Origin: Lamellibrachia satsuma
Lineage: Eukaryota; Annelida; Polychaeta; Sabellida; Siboglinidae
Direction: 5' to 3'
Length of the DNA stretch: 64,000 nucleotides
NCBI GenBank assembly: GCA_033239005.1
Contig: BSQZ01000006.1
Location: 12,699,662 to 12,763,661 of the forward strand
Position numbers and translations under genes: made by a program. Of the stretch, positions 37,460-50,439 are shown piece by piece. Below the pieces are notes generated by a model. It was not told where the DNA came from. It saw nothing but the letters and a program-made list of their open reading frames with translations, and made no database searches. Position 1 is the first letter of the stretch; each line of letters begins with the position of its first letter.

Positions 37460-38400
37460 CACTTAATATTTATAGTATACTTCAGCACAGTACATAATGT
37501 AAGGCAAAAAGAGTGAGTGGTATAATGCACTCGAGCCACATCTGTCAGTCATGATGGATCTGTACATAATTGCACAGCACTTTGAAAGTTTGGATTTTAC
37601 TAAGGAAATGTGATTTTTCCACGTTAACTTGTCTTCAATCAGAATACCTAAAAATGTAGTGACTTTAACTCTATCAAGTGCTTCTTTGTTAATCTCTATG
37701 GATATGCTTGCATTCAGTTTGCAATTTCCAAACATCATGTAATTTGTTTTTTAACATTTATTGATAACCTATTTATAGCAAACCATACATGCAGCTTATC
37801 CAACTCAGTGTTTGTCATTCGGATAAGTTCATTTAAATTACTATCAGAGTAAAACAAGTTTGTGTCCTCAGCAAATAAAATGAACTTAAATACATTCGAA
37901 ACATACACACATCATAAATAGCTTTGGTCCAAAAAAAAACCTTGAGGAAAACCACAACATATATTTAGTATGCCTGAATCACAATTTTTATACTGAACTA
38001 ATTGTTTTCTATTTTCAAAATAACTCACTATCAATTTATATGCCACACCGCGCAAACCACATCTAGTGCATTTTTACCAGGAGAAGTTGGTATATTAGAT
38101 CTAAAGCCATACTGGTTTGTACTGAGTACATCATAATTATTTAAGAATTTGTCCAACCTATCATTATACAATTTCTCTAGCATTTTTTAGAATTGAGGTA
38201 ACAATGAAATGGATCTGTAATTTGTAAACACACCCTTTTCTCCATACTTAAATAGTGGAACAACTTTGGCAATATTCATTTTGCTAGGAAATACTCCCGT
38301 TTCAAAAAATACATTTCAAATGTGACTAAATGGTTTTACAATTTCGTTAGGAGAGACATAGATGTGGCAGAGAAAAGGAACTGTAGAATTAATTACATTA
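37460..38400 (-). mobile_element. LINE reverse-transcriptase relic
   Basis: Minus-strand blocks: frame fragments of the RT start (38330-38160), then ILFAEDTNLFYSD (motif C with FAED, about 37888-37850), then NELIRMTNTELDKLHVWF (about 37842-37780). The open C-terminal stretch 37738-37463 contains VKVTTFLGILIEDKLTWKNH and LFLPYIMYCAEVYYKY. The motif-C change and several frameshifts make it non-functional. It sits between the two GPCR loci and is not part of the duplicated block. Confidence 0.75.
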
Positions 38401-39053
38401 AACGCACAATAACAAAGGGTTTTAAATATATTGCCATTACATTTATTGATAGTGATAACAAATGTGTAACTCAGTAATGGCTCCCACATATTCCTATCTG
38501 GGATTTTACCTCGCACAATCAATAGTATGTGTTACTATCTGTCTAAAAGCAACCCTCCTGAAAGCAATCCTGCGAATTCTAAGCGCCATTTTGGAGGCCG
38601 GTTTATTGATTGCGTTTGATCGCACAATCCTCTCATTGTTCTCGGTTTATTTATAATTATAATAACTGTTGGATAGCGATATAACAAATCAATCAGTACC
38701 TGACAACGTTATCTAAAGCTATGCTGATTAACAAAACAAATATCTAAAGGTCCCTCCTCAAATTTTTCGCTCGTCTTATTTCAAATTCATTTTGCGATAA
38801 ATCAAACCTATTTATTATCCATTACAATATTCTAGTTCGTGTGTGCAACTTTTGTGTGTGGGTTTTGCGAAATCATCAGACAAACTATTACATTGTTTAG
38901 TGTTTGGTCAAACATCAATTGAAATGAAAATGGAAACGTGGAAAATTTCGAATTTCGCTTTTGGTGAAAAATCGTGTCTCGAATCATGTGATCATATGGA
39001 AGTCACGCCCATGGTCGGCCTTGGCCCGCAAAGTGTTTATCGTTTTAGATATC
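38401..39053. other. Spacer before the GPCR pseudogene
   Basis: No supported gene. Homology to the GPCR begins abruptly at about 39054 without the TM1 exon part or the conserved 5' leader of the intact copies. Confidence 0.5.
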
Positions 39054-39949
39054 CAGCTTCATCGACATATTCGCGTCGGTGCTGATCATTACCAAGACAT
39101 ACATCGACCCGGGCACGTACCTGTGGAGCCTTTTAGTGGCATCAACCATGAACATCCTGGCGATCAGCCTCGAGCGCTACGTCGCCGTCGTCCATCCACT
39201 CGCAGCAAGCGTCGTCTCATGACCCTCACCACGGCAAGCGCGTGGTTCGACGTCAGCCGTGCGTGACCATCGCTGTTTCAGCATGGTCTTCTTCCCCAGT
39301 GAGGCGTGGAAGAAGACAGCCGGCGTGAGGGCGTTCTTGTTCATTTCCATTTATGGCAGGCCGAACGTGAAATAGTAACTTTAATTACGTCCCAAACCAA
39401 TTTAAATGTGCAATCAATTTAATGAAAATCGCCTCAATAAATTTAGATCAAATGTAATGGAAATGAACATTAAGTCTGATGTACCATGTTTTGAAAACAC
39501 CATGAAGACCTCCTCCGTCGTTGCGCAGAGCAGCCACGGGGGAGACAGCCGCCATGGGGAACGGGCGGCCAAGGGGAGGCGGCGGGCAAGGGGGAGCCTT
39601 CAACAGCCAGGCAAAATCCAAGATGATTCGCAACACCCATAAGACTTTTGGCATTATAGTCATGTGCGCGATCGTCTGCAATACCAGCAATCACTATATA
39701 TTCCTTGCGTTCAACTTCGGCTATCGTCTGGACTTCTCGGGAGCGCTGTACAACGTCTCAGTGATCGGAGCTTTTTCCAACTGCTGCGTCAATCCGTTCG
39801 TGTACGTCTTCAAATACAGAATGTTCCAACATGGCCTGAAGAGGTTGTTCTGTGGATGTTCGTCAGTTTCAGAACACGGTAGCGTGTACACGACATACAG
39901 CGAGTGTCGTCCCAACGTGAACACCATAACTGATACACTACATATGTAA
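39054..39949 (+). pseudogene. Class A GPCR pseudogene, copy B
   Basis: Homologous to the intact receptors at 32327 and 49245 but broken in several ways. It starts within TM2 (tcatcgacatattcgcg), so the N-terminus and TM1 are gone. A 54-bp in-frame deletion with CTG microhomology removes the loop-1 cysteine region. A further deletion of about 20-25 bp after the ERY motif shifts the frame, and TM4/loop-2 sequence is missing. TM5 is replaced by foreign sequence (39338-39500). From 39521 the frame is open again through loop 3, TM6, TM7 (NPFVY) and the tail to a stop at 39949. That 142-aa open part could look like a gene on its own but is only the C-terminal third of the receptor. Its stop matches copy A. 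Confidence 0.9.
39338..39500 (+). repeat. Insertion with inverted repeats inside the GPCR pseudogene
   Basis: The inserted segment begins tgttcatttccat. It copies 36901-37019, then continues from atggaaatgaaca as an inverted copy of 36872-36914. tgttcatttccat and atggaaatgaaca are perfect inverted repeats. It replaces about 115 bp of receptor sequence (TM5). Confidence 0.85.
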
Positions 39950-41218
<1,269 letters not shown>

Positions 41219-41229
41219 GCCACAGAATG

Positions 41230-42440
41230 TTTTCACATATACCCCACCGGAGATATCATTCATCAACTTATTCAATAATAATTGCTGCTTCTGTTACCAT
41301 ATCTCAAAACGCTTACATTTCACCCTCAGTTCACATAAACAACAAATCAAGGTACGCCTATTCACTTAAAACCCAACTAAATGCGCTGGGCAACATAAAC
41401 GTCGAGTTAACGAGATTATCCAGGCTTCCTACGACAGCGGAACGATTAGTATCTTGTTCGTCAACTCTTTGTCTCACAAACATATCCTTGAGTCCAACAC
41501 TTCCACAGCCGCGTGAACGTCACCCGTAGATACTTTGCTGTCGTAAGTTCCCTGACCTTCACCAGACTTTCTAAGTTGGTAAGAACAAATCGCCTTTCAT
41601 CTTCCCCCACATAGAATCTCATGGCGGGATATTTGTTCAAGGAGGTTTATTGATTTGTTGTTCTTTGTTCTTCCTAACGAATGTATTTTACCCGAATTAC
41701 ATACAACTTTTATATGTTCTTAGTCTACACTCGGTCGGCCGCGAAAAAGCTAACATTTGAAAGTGATTTAGTTAATTTACATACATGACTCATTACACTA
41801 TATTGCACAACAGCATGTAAATAAGCTTAGTCAAAAAAAATATGAACATCAACGAAGCTCTAATAAGACAAAAGCGGGAGTTTTGTATTTGAAATCGGGA
41901 GATAGGGAGGATGTTTAAAGAACGACAAAAAACAAGCGGGAGATTTCCCGCCATACCGGGAGTCCTGGAAGGTCTGCTTCGCGTACGCAGGTATATATGT
42001 AACCTGGAGCGAGATTGCACCCAGTCAAGTGATGGCACCTGGTGAAAAATTGTATTTGTCAGCAGACGAAGAACATGATTGAGGACGTCTGTGTGCCTAA
42101 TTAAAACGAGAATTTATCCTTCGTTGACATCACACCATAATGAATGCTTTGTAAATCAATAGGCCTTTTTATTTTAACATGTGATTGCGTATTTCATCGT
42201 CAAGGCTGCTGCAGAATTCCGTTCTATCTTTATTCTAAACATGGATAGAAAATCAAGATGTGATCAAAACAAATTCTCGTTGTATAGTCGGCAATACATT
42301 GGTTACTGAATTCTGTACACGGACGCTTGTATTGGTATAAACAACTAAACCAAATATATATATATATGTGTGAAGGGTCAATAATGAAAAAGATAGGCTC
42401 ATATTCTGAATATCTTAATCAATTTCTCCCAACGCAGAAC
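41230..42440. other. Spacer without recognised genes
   Basis: A 100-codon plus-strand ORF at 41227-41529 has no recognisable domain and is not called. Nothing else supported. Confidence 0.35.
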
Positions 42441-42442
42441 CA

Positions 42443-42523
42443 GATGGTCATCTAAATGAAATACTATCTGATGATCATCTAAATGAAATACTATCTGATG
42501 GTCATCTAAATGAAATACTATCT
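42443..42523. repeat. 27-bp tandem repeat, three copies
   Basis: Units at 42443-42469, 42470-42496 and 42497-42523 (gatggtcatctaaatgaaat plus actatct) differ at a single base. Confidence 0.95.
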
Positions 42524-42584
42524 GCGAAAAGCAATTTGAAAAATAGGCCTGTGTGGTTTCCGGGTGGAAAATAAAGAGTAGTAT

Positions 42585-42732
42585 TATTATATTGAGATAA
42601 CGATACTATCAACGGACACTTAACAAATAGCTTTGTTATAATTTGAATAAACACGTAAATTTTCGTTTGACATTTGATGCACAGAATCCGCACATCTGTA
42701 TTTCATTTGTTAAACTCCAAATTGTTGTCAAG
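42585..42732 (+). repeat. Direct repeat, copy 1 (pair with 43628-43772)
   Basis: Shared blocks: ttatattgagata, then acaaatagctttgttataat, then gacatttgat, then aaactc and ttgtcaag, in the same order and spacing as in the copy 1 kb downstream. No gene between the copies is supported. Confidence 0.85.
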
Positions 42733-42739
42733 AAATCTC

Positions 42740-43627
42740 TCAATTTCGATTGCACACAATTATGAATAGTATTGTTTTGAAAATGTTCGTTCTTGTTTGA
42801 TGCTATGCTACAGTAGGCTATGCTACAGTAGGCGTTACTCAAGCGCACTGCTCACTCGATGTGCTTTTCTGTCTGTCGGAGAAAAGATGCAAGCAATGAG
42901 CGAATTGAGTGATGAGCCACTCTGCAGAGGGCGTCACTGTGTCTTCCCTACCGGAAAATATCTGCTTAGGCAACGGCAAAAAACTGCATGCCGTAACTTG
43001 CGTTAGCATTATTTTCACGTTTTCACGCTTTTAGAAGAAGATAAATATTGGAAATGTCAGTCAACTAAATGTCTACTCTATGGACGGGTGTAAGTGTATG
43101 GTATCGACGTTCACTTAGTTAACTTTAATTATAACTGCTCCCTTAATTAAAGAACAACCGATAACTACTGATGGCTTCCGTTTGCATTCCAAACATACGC
43201 AGTGGAATAAATATGTTCCCACTCGCTTGTCAGAAAGCACAAGGTTTGTGATTATTTGGTGGTAGAAGACGACAGTAAGCTAGTTTATAGCAGTTGTGGT
43301 AGTGGTGATATGGTGAGTGGCGCCACTGATGGGGAGTGTGCTGCCACTATATACCAAGTGCGTTACATTATGATCGGCAGGGGGCGCAACAACTATGCAA
43401 TAAACATGGTGTGGCTTTTTTTTTAAAGTGTAGATAGTCGTGGGAGAGACGGTGATTATTTTAACTACTGCTGACTGCTGAGATGGTTCTACAATATCAT
43501 ACATATTATGTGGTTACGCTGGGAAATTCATTAATGGCCGACGACCATAGTGTTCCCGGTTGCAGCACTATATTCATAGAAAGGGGACTTCCCAGATAGC
43601 ATTACTAGCTTGTGCCAATACGTTAGC
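42740..43627. other. Spacer between the direct repeats
   Basis: A short repeat (ctatgctacagtagg twice) lies at about 42805-42832. No gene supported. Confidence 0.4.
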
Positions 43628-43772
43628 ATAATTATATTGAGATAGCGTTACTTCCAATGGACCCTTGACAAATAGCTTTGTTATAATTTCACCTCAATTT
43701 TCTTCTGACATTTGATCTGCAGTTTCTGCATATCTTTATTTCATTCTGTAAACTCAAAAATTTTGTCAAGTT
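43628..43772 (+). repeat. Direct repeat, copy 2 (pair with 42585-42732)
   Basis: Second member of the pair. It ends just before the CR1-like fragment that starts near 43790. Confidence 0.85.
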
Positions 43773-43789
43773 GCCGCTAGGACGTTGTT

Positions 43790-44610
<821 letters not shown>

Positions 44611-44619
44611 AACGCACAG

Positions 44620-45640
44620 AAACACATGTGCACATATACATCAGGATAGCGCCAAGAGACGACATCGTGAACAGGCAAAATGGCAGCAGGTTTGGTGAAC
44701 GTGTTGGCTGATGTAAAGGTAAAGGTAAGTTCTTATATATCGCGGTATCCAGTCTTTGTTACTGCTCAATGCGCTCACTAGATCGAGAGTCGACTTTCTA
44801 ACTGATGTTATTGGATTGAGAGTCGACTTTCTAACTGATGTGATTGGATCGAGAGTCGACTTTCTAACTGATGTGATTGGATTGAAAGTCGACTTTCTAA
44901 CTGATGTGATTGGATTGAAAGTCGACTTTCTAACTGATGTGATTGAATCGAGAGTCGACTTTCTAACTGATGTGATTGGGTGATCAAACCAATATGTATA
45001 AAAAAACAAAGTTCACAACAAATTTAGAAAAGAAAGTGGGGATAAAAATAGAGATTGACGGGCTGGAAGAACCGTAGAAATATCTTGGACAAGAATTATG
45101 GATTAAAATCAAATCGAAGGAAGAAATGACAAGTTGGCTGGATCTGTTACGGAAAATGTTATGTTATTTTATTATTGAAAATATCGCGAATATAAACTGC
45201 AAATAGGCCTCAAAGGTAAAGACTTTAATCAGTGAATCCAACAAACTATGACATATAATATATATATATATATATAATCGAATATGTGAACAAAAGTGAA
45301 ACAAAGCAGAGGCCACATAGCAAGAATGAAAAACAATAGATTAACCACCAGAACAACTGAACGGCACCCACAAAAGGGAAAAGAACAAGAGGCAGACAAA
45401 AGAGACGACGACGCGACGACAACATTAACAACTACGCAGGAGCGCTGTGGACAAGAACTGTCGACGATAGAGAAAGATGGAACTGTCCAGCGAAGGACTA
45501 CATCCTGCAGTGAGAGGACAATGTGAATGGGCTGGCCACAACGTCTTCACAGACTTACTATTTACTTTCATTGCGTTTGTCATGAAGCAACGCCAGTCGC
45601 TGCAGCAGACGGAGCCAACTGATGCGACACGTCAACTAGA
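44620..45640 (+). repeat. Duplicated LINE-containing segment, copy B
   Basis: Begins with the block containing gacatcgtgaacaggcaaaa, then a six-unit 33-bp minisatellite (44782-44980). A LINE C-terminal relic follows (45040-45560) with atcttggacaagaattatgg, aggccacatagcaagaatga and agaggcagacaaaagagacg. Paralogous to 29480-30545 and to 45780-46720, which follows in tandem. Confidence 0.8.
44782..44980. repeat. 33-bp minisatellite, six units
   Basis: Same unit as at 29706-30027 but with six copies. Single-base variants (gattga, gatcga, gaaagt) distinguish the units. Confidence 0.95.
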
Positions 45641-45779
45641 GACCGTATGTTATTAAATATCTAATTAAAGAGGACACAGGGAAATAAACGAAGGGAACAA
45701 ACTATCCACATATGGTGTAAATGCTAGCAGCGTGAATATGTTTAACACCTGAGGACGGCGACGTAGATGAAAAATGACT

Positions 45780-46720
45780 GTCGATGTGTTATATATAGAA
45801 CACACAGCAACACATGTGCACATAACATCTGGACGGCGTCAAAGAGACCACATCGTGAACAGGCAAAACGGAAGCAGGTTAGTGTTGGCTGATGCAAATG
45901 TAAAGGTGACTGCTTATATAACGCGGCATCCAGTCTTTATGACCACTCAATGCGCTGATTGGATTGAGAGTCGATTTTCTTATTTGATTGGGTAATCTAC
46001 GTTCATGACAAATTAGAAAAGAAAGTGGAGATGAAAATATGAGATTGACAGGCTGGAAGAACCGTAGAAATATCTTGGACAACAATTATGGATTAGAATC
46101 ACATCAAAGGAAGAAATGATAACTAGTGTCAAATCTGACTGGATCTGTTATAGAAAATGTTACGTTATATCATAGAGATATCGAAATATTCTAGGTCGAT
46201 AAACTATAAATATGCCTCAAACGTAAAGCATTTAATCACTCCATCCTACCAACTGTGACATACGGATACCAAACACGGTCAATGACGAAACAGCTCAGAA
46301 TAAGTTAAGATCAAAACAAAGAACATCCAGCTAAATTTCCACATAACTTCATCAAAAGGAAAACAAGGGGAAGGTATATCATCCAACATGGCATGACAAC
46401 AAAGTGAAACTAAGCAGGCCACATAACAAGAATGAAACACAACAGATGAACCATCAACTGAACGGCACCCAGAAAAGTTAAAAGAACAGTAGACAGACAG
46501 AAGACGATGATGCGATGACACTACCAACTACGCAGGAGCACATTGGACAAGAAATGTCGACGAGAGAGAAAGGTGGAACGGTCCAGTGGATGACTACATT
46601 CTGCAGTGAGAGGACAATGGCTATGTGAATTGGCTAGCCACAACTTCGTCACAGACGTACTATTTACTTTCATTGCAGCTGTTATCAAACAATGCCAGTC
46701 ACTGCAGCAGATGGAACGAA
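45780..46720 (+). mobile_element. Duplicated LINE-containing segment, copy C
   Basis: Third copy, tandem to the previous one. The minisatellite is reduced to a single degenerate unit (about 45957-45995), the likely ancestral state or a collapse. The LINE relic runs from about 46010 (tcttggacaacaattatgga) through tacggataccaaacacggtc and a block related to TYGxETWS, to aggccacataacaagaatga and an RTVDRQK-type end. Confidence 0.75.
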
Positions 46721-46889
46721 CTGGTGCGGCGAATGAGCTGTAGATAGCATGTTATTAAATGTATTATTGAAATCAATGGTAACTGCGGTTCATACAATTC
46801 CACAATGTGTGCAATTTTGGTTTTATTAATTGTTTGCTGTTACTCTTGCAGCAGCATTTTCGTTACATTCTTCAATTTCGTTTTCAAGA

Positions 46890-47115
46890 AAATCAACATA
46901 AAATATACTGTACTCAGTGCTGCTCCTATGACTGACATATGCATACCTTGTCGACCAACCTGAAGAAATTTAAGTCTGCAAAAAATAAAGATCTGAAGCT
47001 GGAAAAAGTAACATTTTAACATAGCTTCATGTTGTTCGTCCTGCGTTTGTACTAACCGTAATCCAGCACGGGCGTGGCGCCATATTCGACCGCATGCAGA
47101 CGATACAGGCTTACG
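46890..47115 (+). repeat. Spacer shared with 30960-31150
   Basis: Blocks cttgtcgaccaacctgaaga, gttcgtcctgcgtttgtact and gcgccatattcgaccgcatg match block A in the same order. Homology ends where the CR1-like fragment begins at about 47125. Confidence 0.75.
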
Positions 47116-47124
47116 TGATCTGAT

Positions 47125-47665
47125 TATCATACCACATGGTGGACTTCCTTTTAAAGCATAAACTATTAAATCCATCTCAACAAGGATTCCTGAAAGCGAG
47201 ATCACGCTTAACAAGTGTTATGTTTTTTTGGAAGAAATAACTAAGTGAATAGACGAGGGATCGCGAGTAGATATTATCTACTTTGATTTTCAGAAACCTT
47301 CCGACAAAGTGCCACATCAAAGATTACCACTTAAATTAAAAGCCCATGATGTCGGGGATGATATAATCGACTGGATAGAAAAATGGCTGACTGGCAGAAG
47401 ACAGGGTGTTGTAGTAAATGGAGAGGTTTCAAATTGGAAATCAGTTTTGAGTGGGGTACCACAAGGATCAGTATTGGGACCTTTATTATTCGTAATATAT
47501 ATTGATGACATTGACATTGTAACAAGCAACGTACTGAAATGTGGGCATGACACAAAAGTGCGTTAGAAAGGTTAAACATTACGGCGATAAGTAGCACTTA
47601 CGAAACGATCTAGACAAATTAGCTAATTAGTCTGAAAAATGGCAGATATTACAATTTTAGAACAG
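47125..47665 (+). mobile_element. CR1-like LINE reverse-transcriptase fragment
   Basis: Encodes HMVDFLLKHKLLNPSQ, IIYFDFQKPSDKVPHQRL (motif A region, altered), DDIIDWIEKWLTGRRQGVVV and [20 protein letters not shown] (motif B). The VLKCGHDTKV that follows stands where the catalytic FADD should be. The fragment ends soon after motif C. It inserted into the GPCR block, since block A lacks it. It is very similar in sequence to the CR1-like copy at 54400-55110. Confidence 0.85.
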
Positions 47666-48166
47666 ACCGGGCCGGATGTCTACTAAATTTCTTGTGCATG
47701 GCGCGGCCAGGGCCTACATTTATCGGGTCTTGGCTGAAAAAAATAGTAAACACATCGGGTTTGGGCCGGGCCTGAGCTTAGTGTGAGCGGGCCGGGCCGG
47801 ACCTGGGCCTGTATCTAATAAAAAATATTAATACGAAACTCATGCACATTACTACTACATAGTGCATAGTACAGAATACAGATGTTACAGATGCATATTT
47901 TTTTGCATCAATGCAGCCTTTTGTATGGATCTAATGGCCCCACAAGTTCACTTGACTGGAAGTAGCCAGTCCCAAATGTTTACTTTAGACATATTTGCAG
48001 AGGCAATCAAGCCATGATTAATCATCAACGTATCACCCTTTGACCCTACCAGTGGGCATTCTGTTGCCTATGTCTTCCCTTCAAATCTCGCCTGCTTGAA
48101 TGACATGTCGAATGCCCACTGCCCAGTTTTTGTTTATGTTTCTTTGTTTTTATTACAAGATAATAT

Positions 48167-48170
<4 letters not shown>
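47666..48170. other. Spacer with GGCC-rich patch
   Basis: 47665-47820 is rich in gggccgggcc-type words, as seen at ends of some hAT-type elements, but no TIR pair was confirmed. No gene. Confidence 0.35.
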
Positions 48171-48211
<41 letters not shown>

Positions 48212-48231
48212 CTTGAAAGAATAAAGCGGAG

Positions 48232-48306
<75 letters not shown>

Positions 48307-48450
48307 CTTGAAAGAATAAAGCGGAGAGCAACTAAAATGATTCCAGAACTGACGTACCTTAGTTATTAACAAAGCCTAAACAAATTTGGTTTAACAACCC
48401 GAGATACAAGATACAAGTATCTAAGAGATTGAATGGGTAAAATACGTTAT
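48171..48450 (+). mobile_element. (AT)n tracts plus CR1-like C-terminal fragment
   Basis: (AT)n at 48171-48209 and 48235-48304 are separated and followed by two copies of gcttgaaagaataaagcgga. From 48305 the frame reads [15 protein letters not shown], then TYLSY and NKFGLTTRDT, the C-terminal CR1 block. The duplicated short piece at 48210-48232 shows that the junction itself was copied together with AT repeat. Confidence 0.75.
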
Positions 48451-48639
48451 CACAAAAATGTCAATCTATGCCTTGGTAATTGGTGCTGATAGTCAATATC
48501 TCTCGAAACTGCAACGTACTACTGGCCTGTCAAAGACGCGCCCAGCGACGTACTACTGGCAGTCAAAGAAACGTCTAGCGAAGCCTAGCCATTGTATTAC
48601 GTAACATTCGTAGAAAACACCCACCCACCCAGGTACATA

Positions 48640-48840
48640 GTTGTTCGCATAGCGAGCGGTCAGCGTCTGTATTTGTAGCCATTAATCTAAAGATTCAGTC
48701 CAGTAGTATAGGAAACATTAACTTTACAACTTTAGTCACTTATCCGATACAAAAGTGTTCGAAAACAACTCACATATCACTCGCACTTTTTACAATTTAG
48801 TACGGCCTCTTCTTATCAGTAATGGCGGATGAACGTAAGC
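48640..48840 (+). repeat. Spacer repeat shared with 56530-56680
   Basis: Words gcgagcggtcagcgtctgt, aatctaaagatt, ccagtagtatagga and atggcggatgaacgtaagcg recur in the same order at 56530-56680, which suggests the start of another unit of the block downstream. Confidence 0.7.
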
Positions 48841-48917
48841 GTGTGTGTCTCTGTCTGTGTGTGTATGTGTGTGTCTGTGTGTAATCTGTAATTTGTTGCG
48901 CCACCACTACATGGTAG

Positions 48918-49244
48918 CATCGTTAACTAACAATATTTCATTTTCAGAATGAGAACTCACACACCACGCAACTCGCAAGATTTGGCCTAAACTGACGTAG
49001 ACACCCACTTGACAGCTGCTAAAATGTGCGATTATTACGGTGAAAACATCCAGAGTACCTGCAATTATTGGAAATGACATTATTTTATAATAGTTATCGA
49101 ACGTGTTACTGGTGAATAACGATGTCCCTGAGAGTCTTACATGAGTGGCTATTGCAACACTTAGAAACAGTAGATATCGCCGCGATGGGTTTTGCAATAA
49201 ATAAATAAACATTTTCTTTACTGAAGAAGATGCGGTTTGTCGAC
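48918..49244 (+). promoter_or_regulatory. 5' flank of GPCR C with conserved splice acceptor
   Basis: taactaacaatatttcattttcag puts a 3' splice site AG at 48946-48947. It aligns with the acceptor upstream of copy A. The leader that follows shares aacgatgtccctg, ttttgcaataaa and ctgaagaaga with copy A, up to the start codon. Confidence 0.6.
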
Positions 49245-50381
49245 ATGGCGTCGGTACACAACGATAAACTTGGCGAGAACTTGCGACAATCGAAAGGAAT
49301 CGTCACCATCGCCTACTACGTCATCGGCTCCATCGGCGTTCTCGACAATCTGCTCGTCATCGTCGTCATTCTCAACTTCCGGGCCATGCGAAGCAAGAAC
49401 GTCAACGTGCTCGTCCTCAACCAGAGCTTCATCGACATGTTCGCGTCGGTGTTGATCATCGCCGAGACACACATCGACCCGAGCACGTACTTAGAGGGCG
49501 TGTGGGGCGACCTCGCCTGCCGCTTCTGGCTCAACACGGTGCCTCTGTGGAGCCTTCTTATGGCGTCAACCATGAACATCCTGGCGATCAGCCTCGAGCG
49601 CTACTTCGCCGTCGTCCATCCGCTTGGCTATCGCAACTACAGCGAGCACGCCAAGCGTCGTCTGACGAACGTCGTCATGGCAAGTGCGTGGCTCGCCGGC
49701 TTCGCGCTCAACTTCGCGACGACATCAGCGACGTCGGGCGTGCGAGAACACCACTGCTTCAACACCGCGTTCTTCCCCAGCGAGGCGTGGAAGAAGACGG
49801 CCGGGGTGGCGTTATTTTTCTTCGAGTTCCTCCTGCCGCTAGCCATCTGCGCCGCCTGCTACGCCCGCATCGTCAAGACGTTACGGCAGAAGGTGGCACC
49901 ACAGACTGTCTCCTCCGTAGCGTCGAGCAGCCACTTGGGAGCAAGCGGCCAAGGGGGAGCCGGCGGTCAAGGTGGAGCTTGCGGCCAAGGGGGCGCCTTC
50001 AACAGACAGGCAAAGACCAGGATGATTCGCAACGTCCATAAGACTTTTGGCCTTATAGTCGTGTGCGCGATCATCTGCAACACCGGCAATCAATGTTTAT
50101 TCCTTGCGTTCAACTTCGGCTATCGTCTTGACTTCACTGGAGCGCTCTATAACGTCACAGTGATCGGAGCTTTTGCCAACTGCTGCGTCAATCCGTTCAT
50201 ATACGCATTCAAATATAAAATGTTCCAACATGGCGTGAAGAGGTTGTTCTGTAGATATTCGGCAGTGTCAGGAAGCAGCAGCGTGCACACGACAAACACC
50301 AGTTGTCGTCTTAACGCGACCACCTCAGCTGACGCACTACATATGAAACGCTGTCCGTTCAGTGAAGGTGAAAACATGTAA
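49245..50381 (+). CDS. Class A (rhodopsin-like) GPCR, intact, copy C
   Basis: A 378-aa single-exon paralogue of the receptor at 32327, with the same helix layout and motifs: D in TM2, the W/C of loop 1 (GVWGDLACRFW), ERY, W of TM4, P of TM5, NPFIY and a helix-8 cysteine. Differences: the glycine before the TM1 asparagine is D (VLDNLL); ERYFAVV replaces ERYVAVV; loop 2 has REHHCFNTAF. Loop 3 carries three GQGGA-type repeats instead of one. The C-terminus runs past the copy A stop into MKRCPFSEGENM. An in-frame ATG 15 bases upstream (49230, MRFVD) is possible, but copy A has ACG there, so the shared MASVHND start is preferred. TM6 again lacks CWxP. The ligand is unknown. Confidence 0.92.
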   Translation: MASVHNDKLGENLRQSKGIVTIAYYVIGSIGVLDNLLVIVVILNFRAMRSKNVNVLVLNQSFIDMFASVLIIAETHIDPSTYLEGVWGDLACRFWLNTVPLWSLLMASTMNILAISLERYFAVVHPLGYRNYSEHAKRRLTNVVMASAWLAGFALNFATTSATSGVREHHCFNTAFFPSEAWKKTAGVALFFFEFLLPLAICAACYARIVKTLRQKVAPQTVSSVASSSHLGASGQGGAGGQGGACGQGGAFNRQAKTRMIRNVHKTFGLIVVCAIICNTGNQCLFLAFNFGYRLDFTGALYNVTVIGAFANCCVNPFIYAFKYKMFQHGVKRLFCRYSAVSGSSSVHTTNTSCRLNATTSADALHMKRCPFSEGENM

Positions 50382-50439
50382 TACAATGTATAGCAATTGC
50401 CGCCGCCGCCGCCGCCGTCAGAATCAATTTTTGATTCTG

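Noticed and set aside
39521..39949. 142-codon ORF as an independent gene
   Set aside because: It is the C-terminal third of a GPCR pseudogene with its own Met created by chance.
47660..47830. hAT element ends in GGCC-rich patch
   Set aside because: No inverted partner or 8-bp target duplication could be identified.
49502..50041. 179-codon ORF overlapping GPCR copy C
   Set aside because: The same shadow frame as in copy A; it follows from codon composition.
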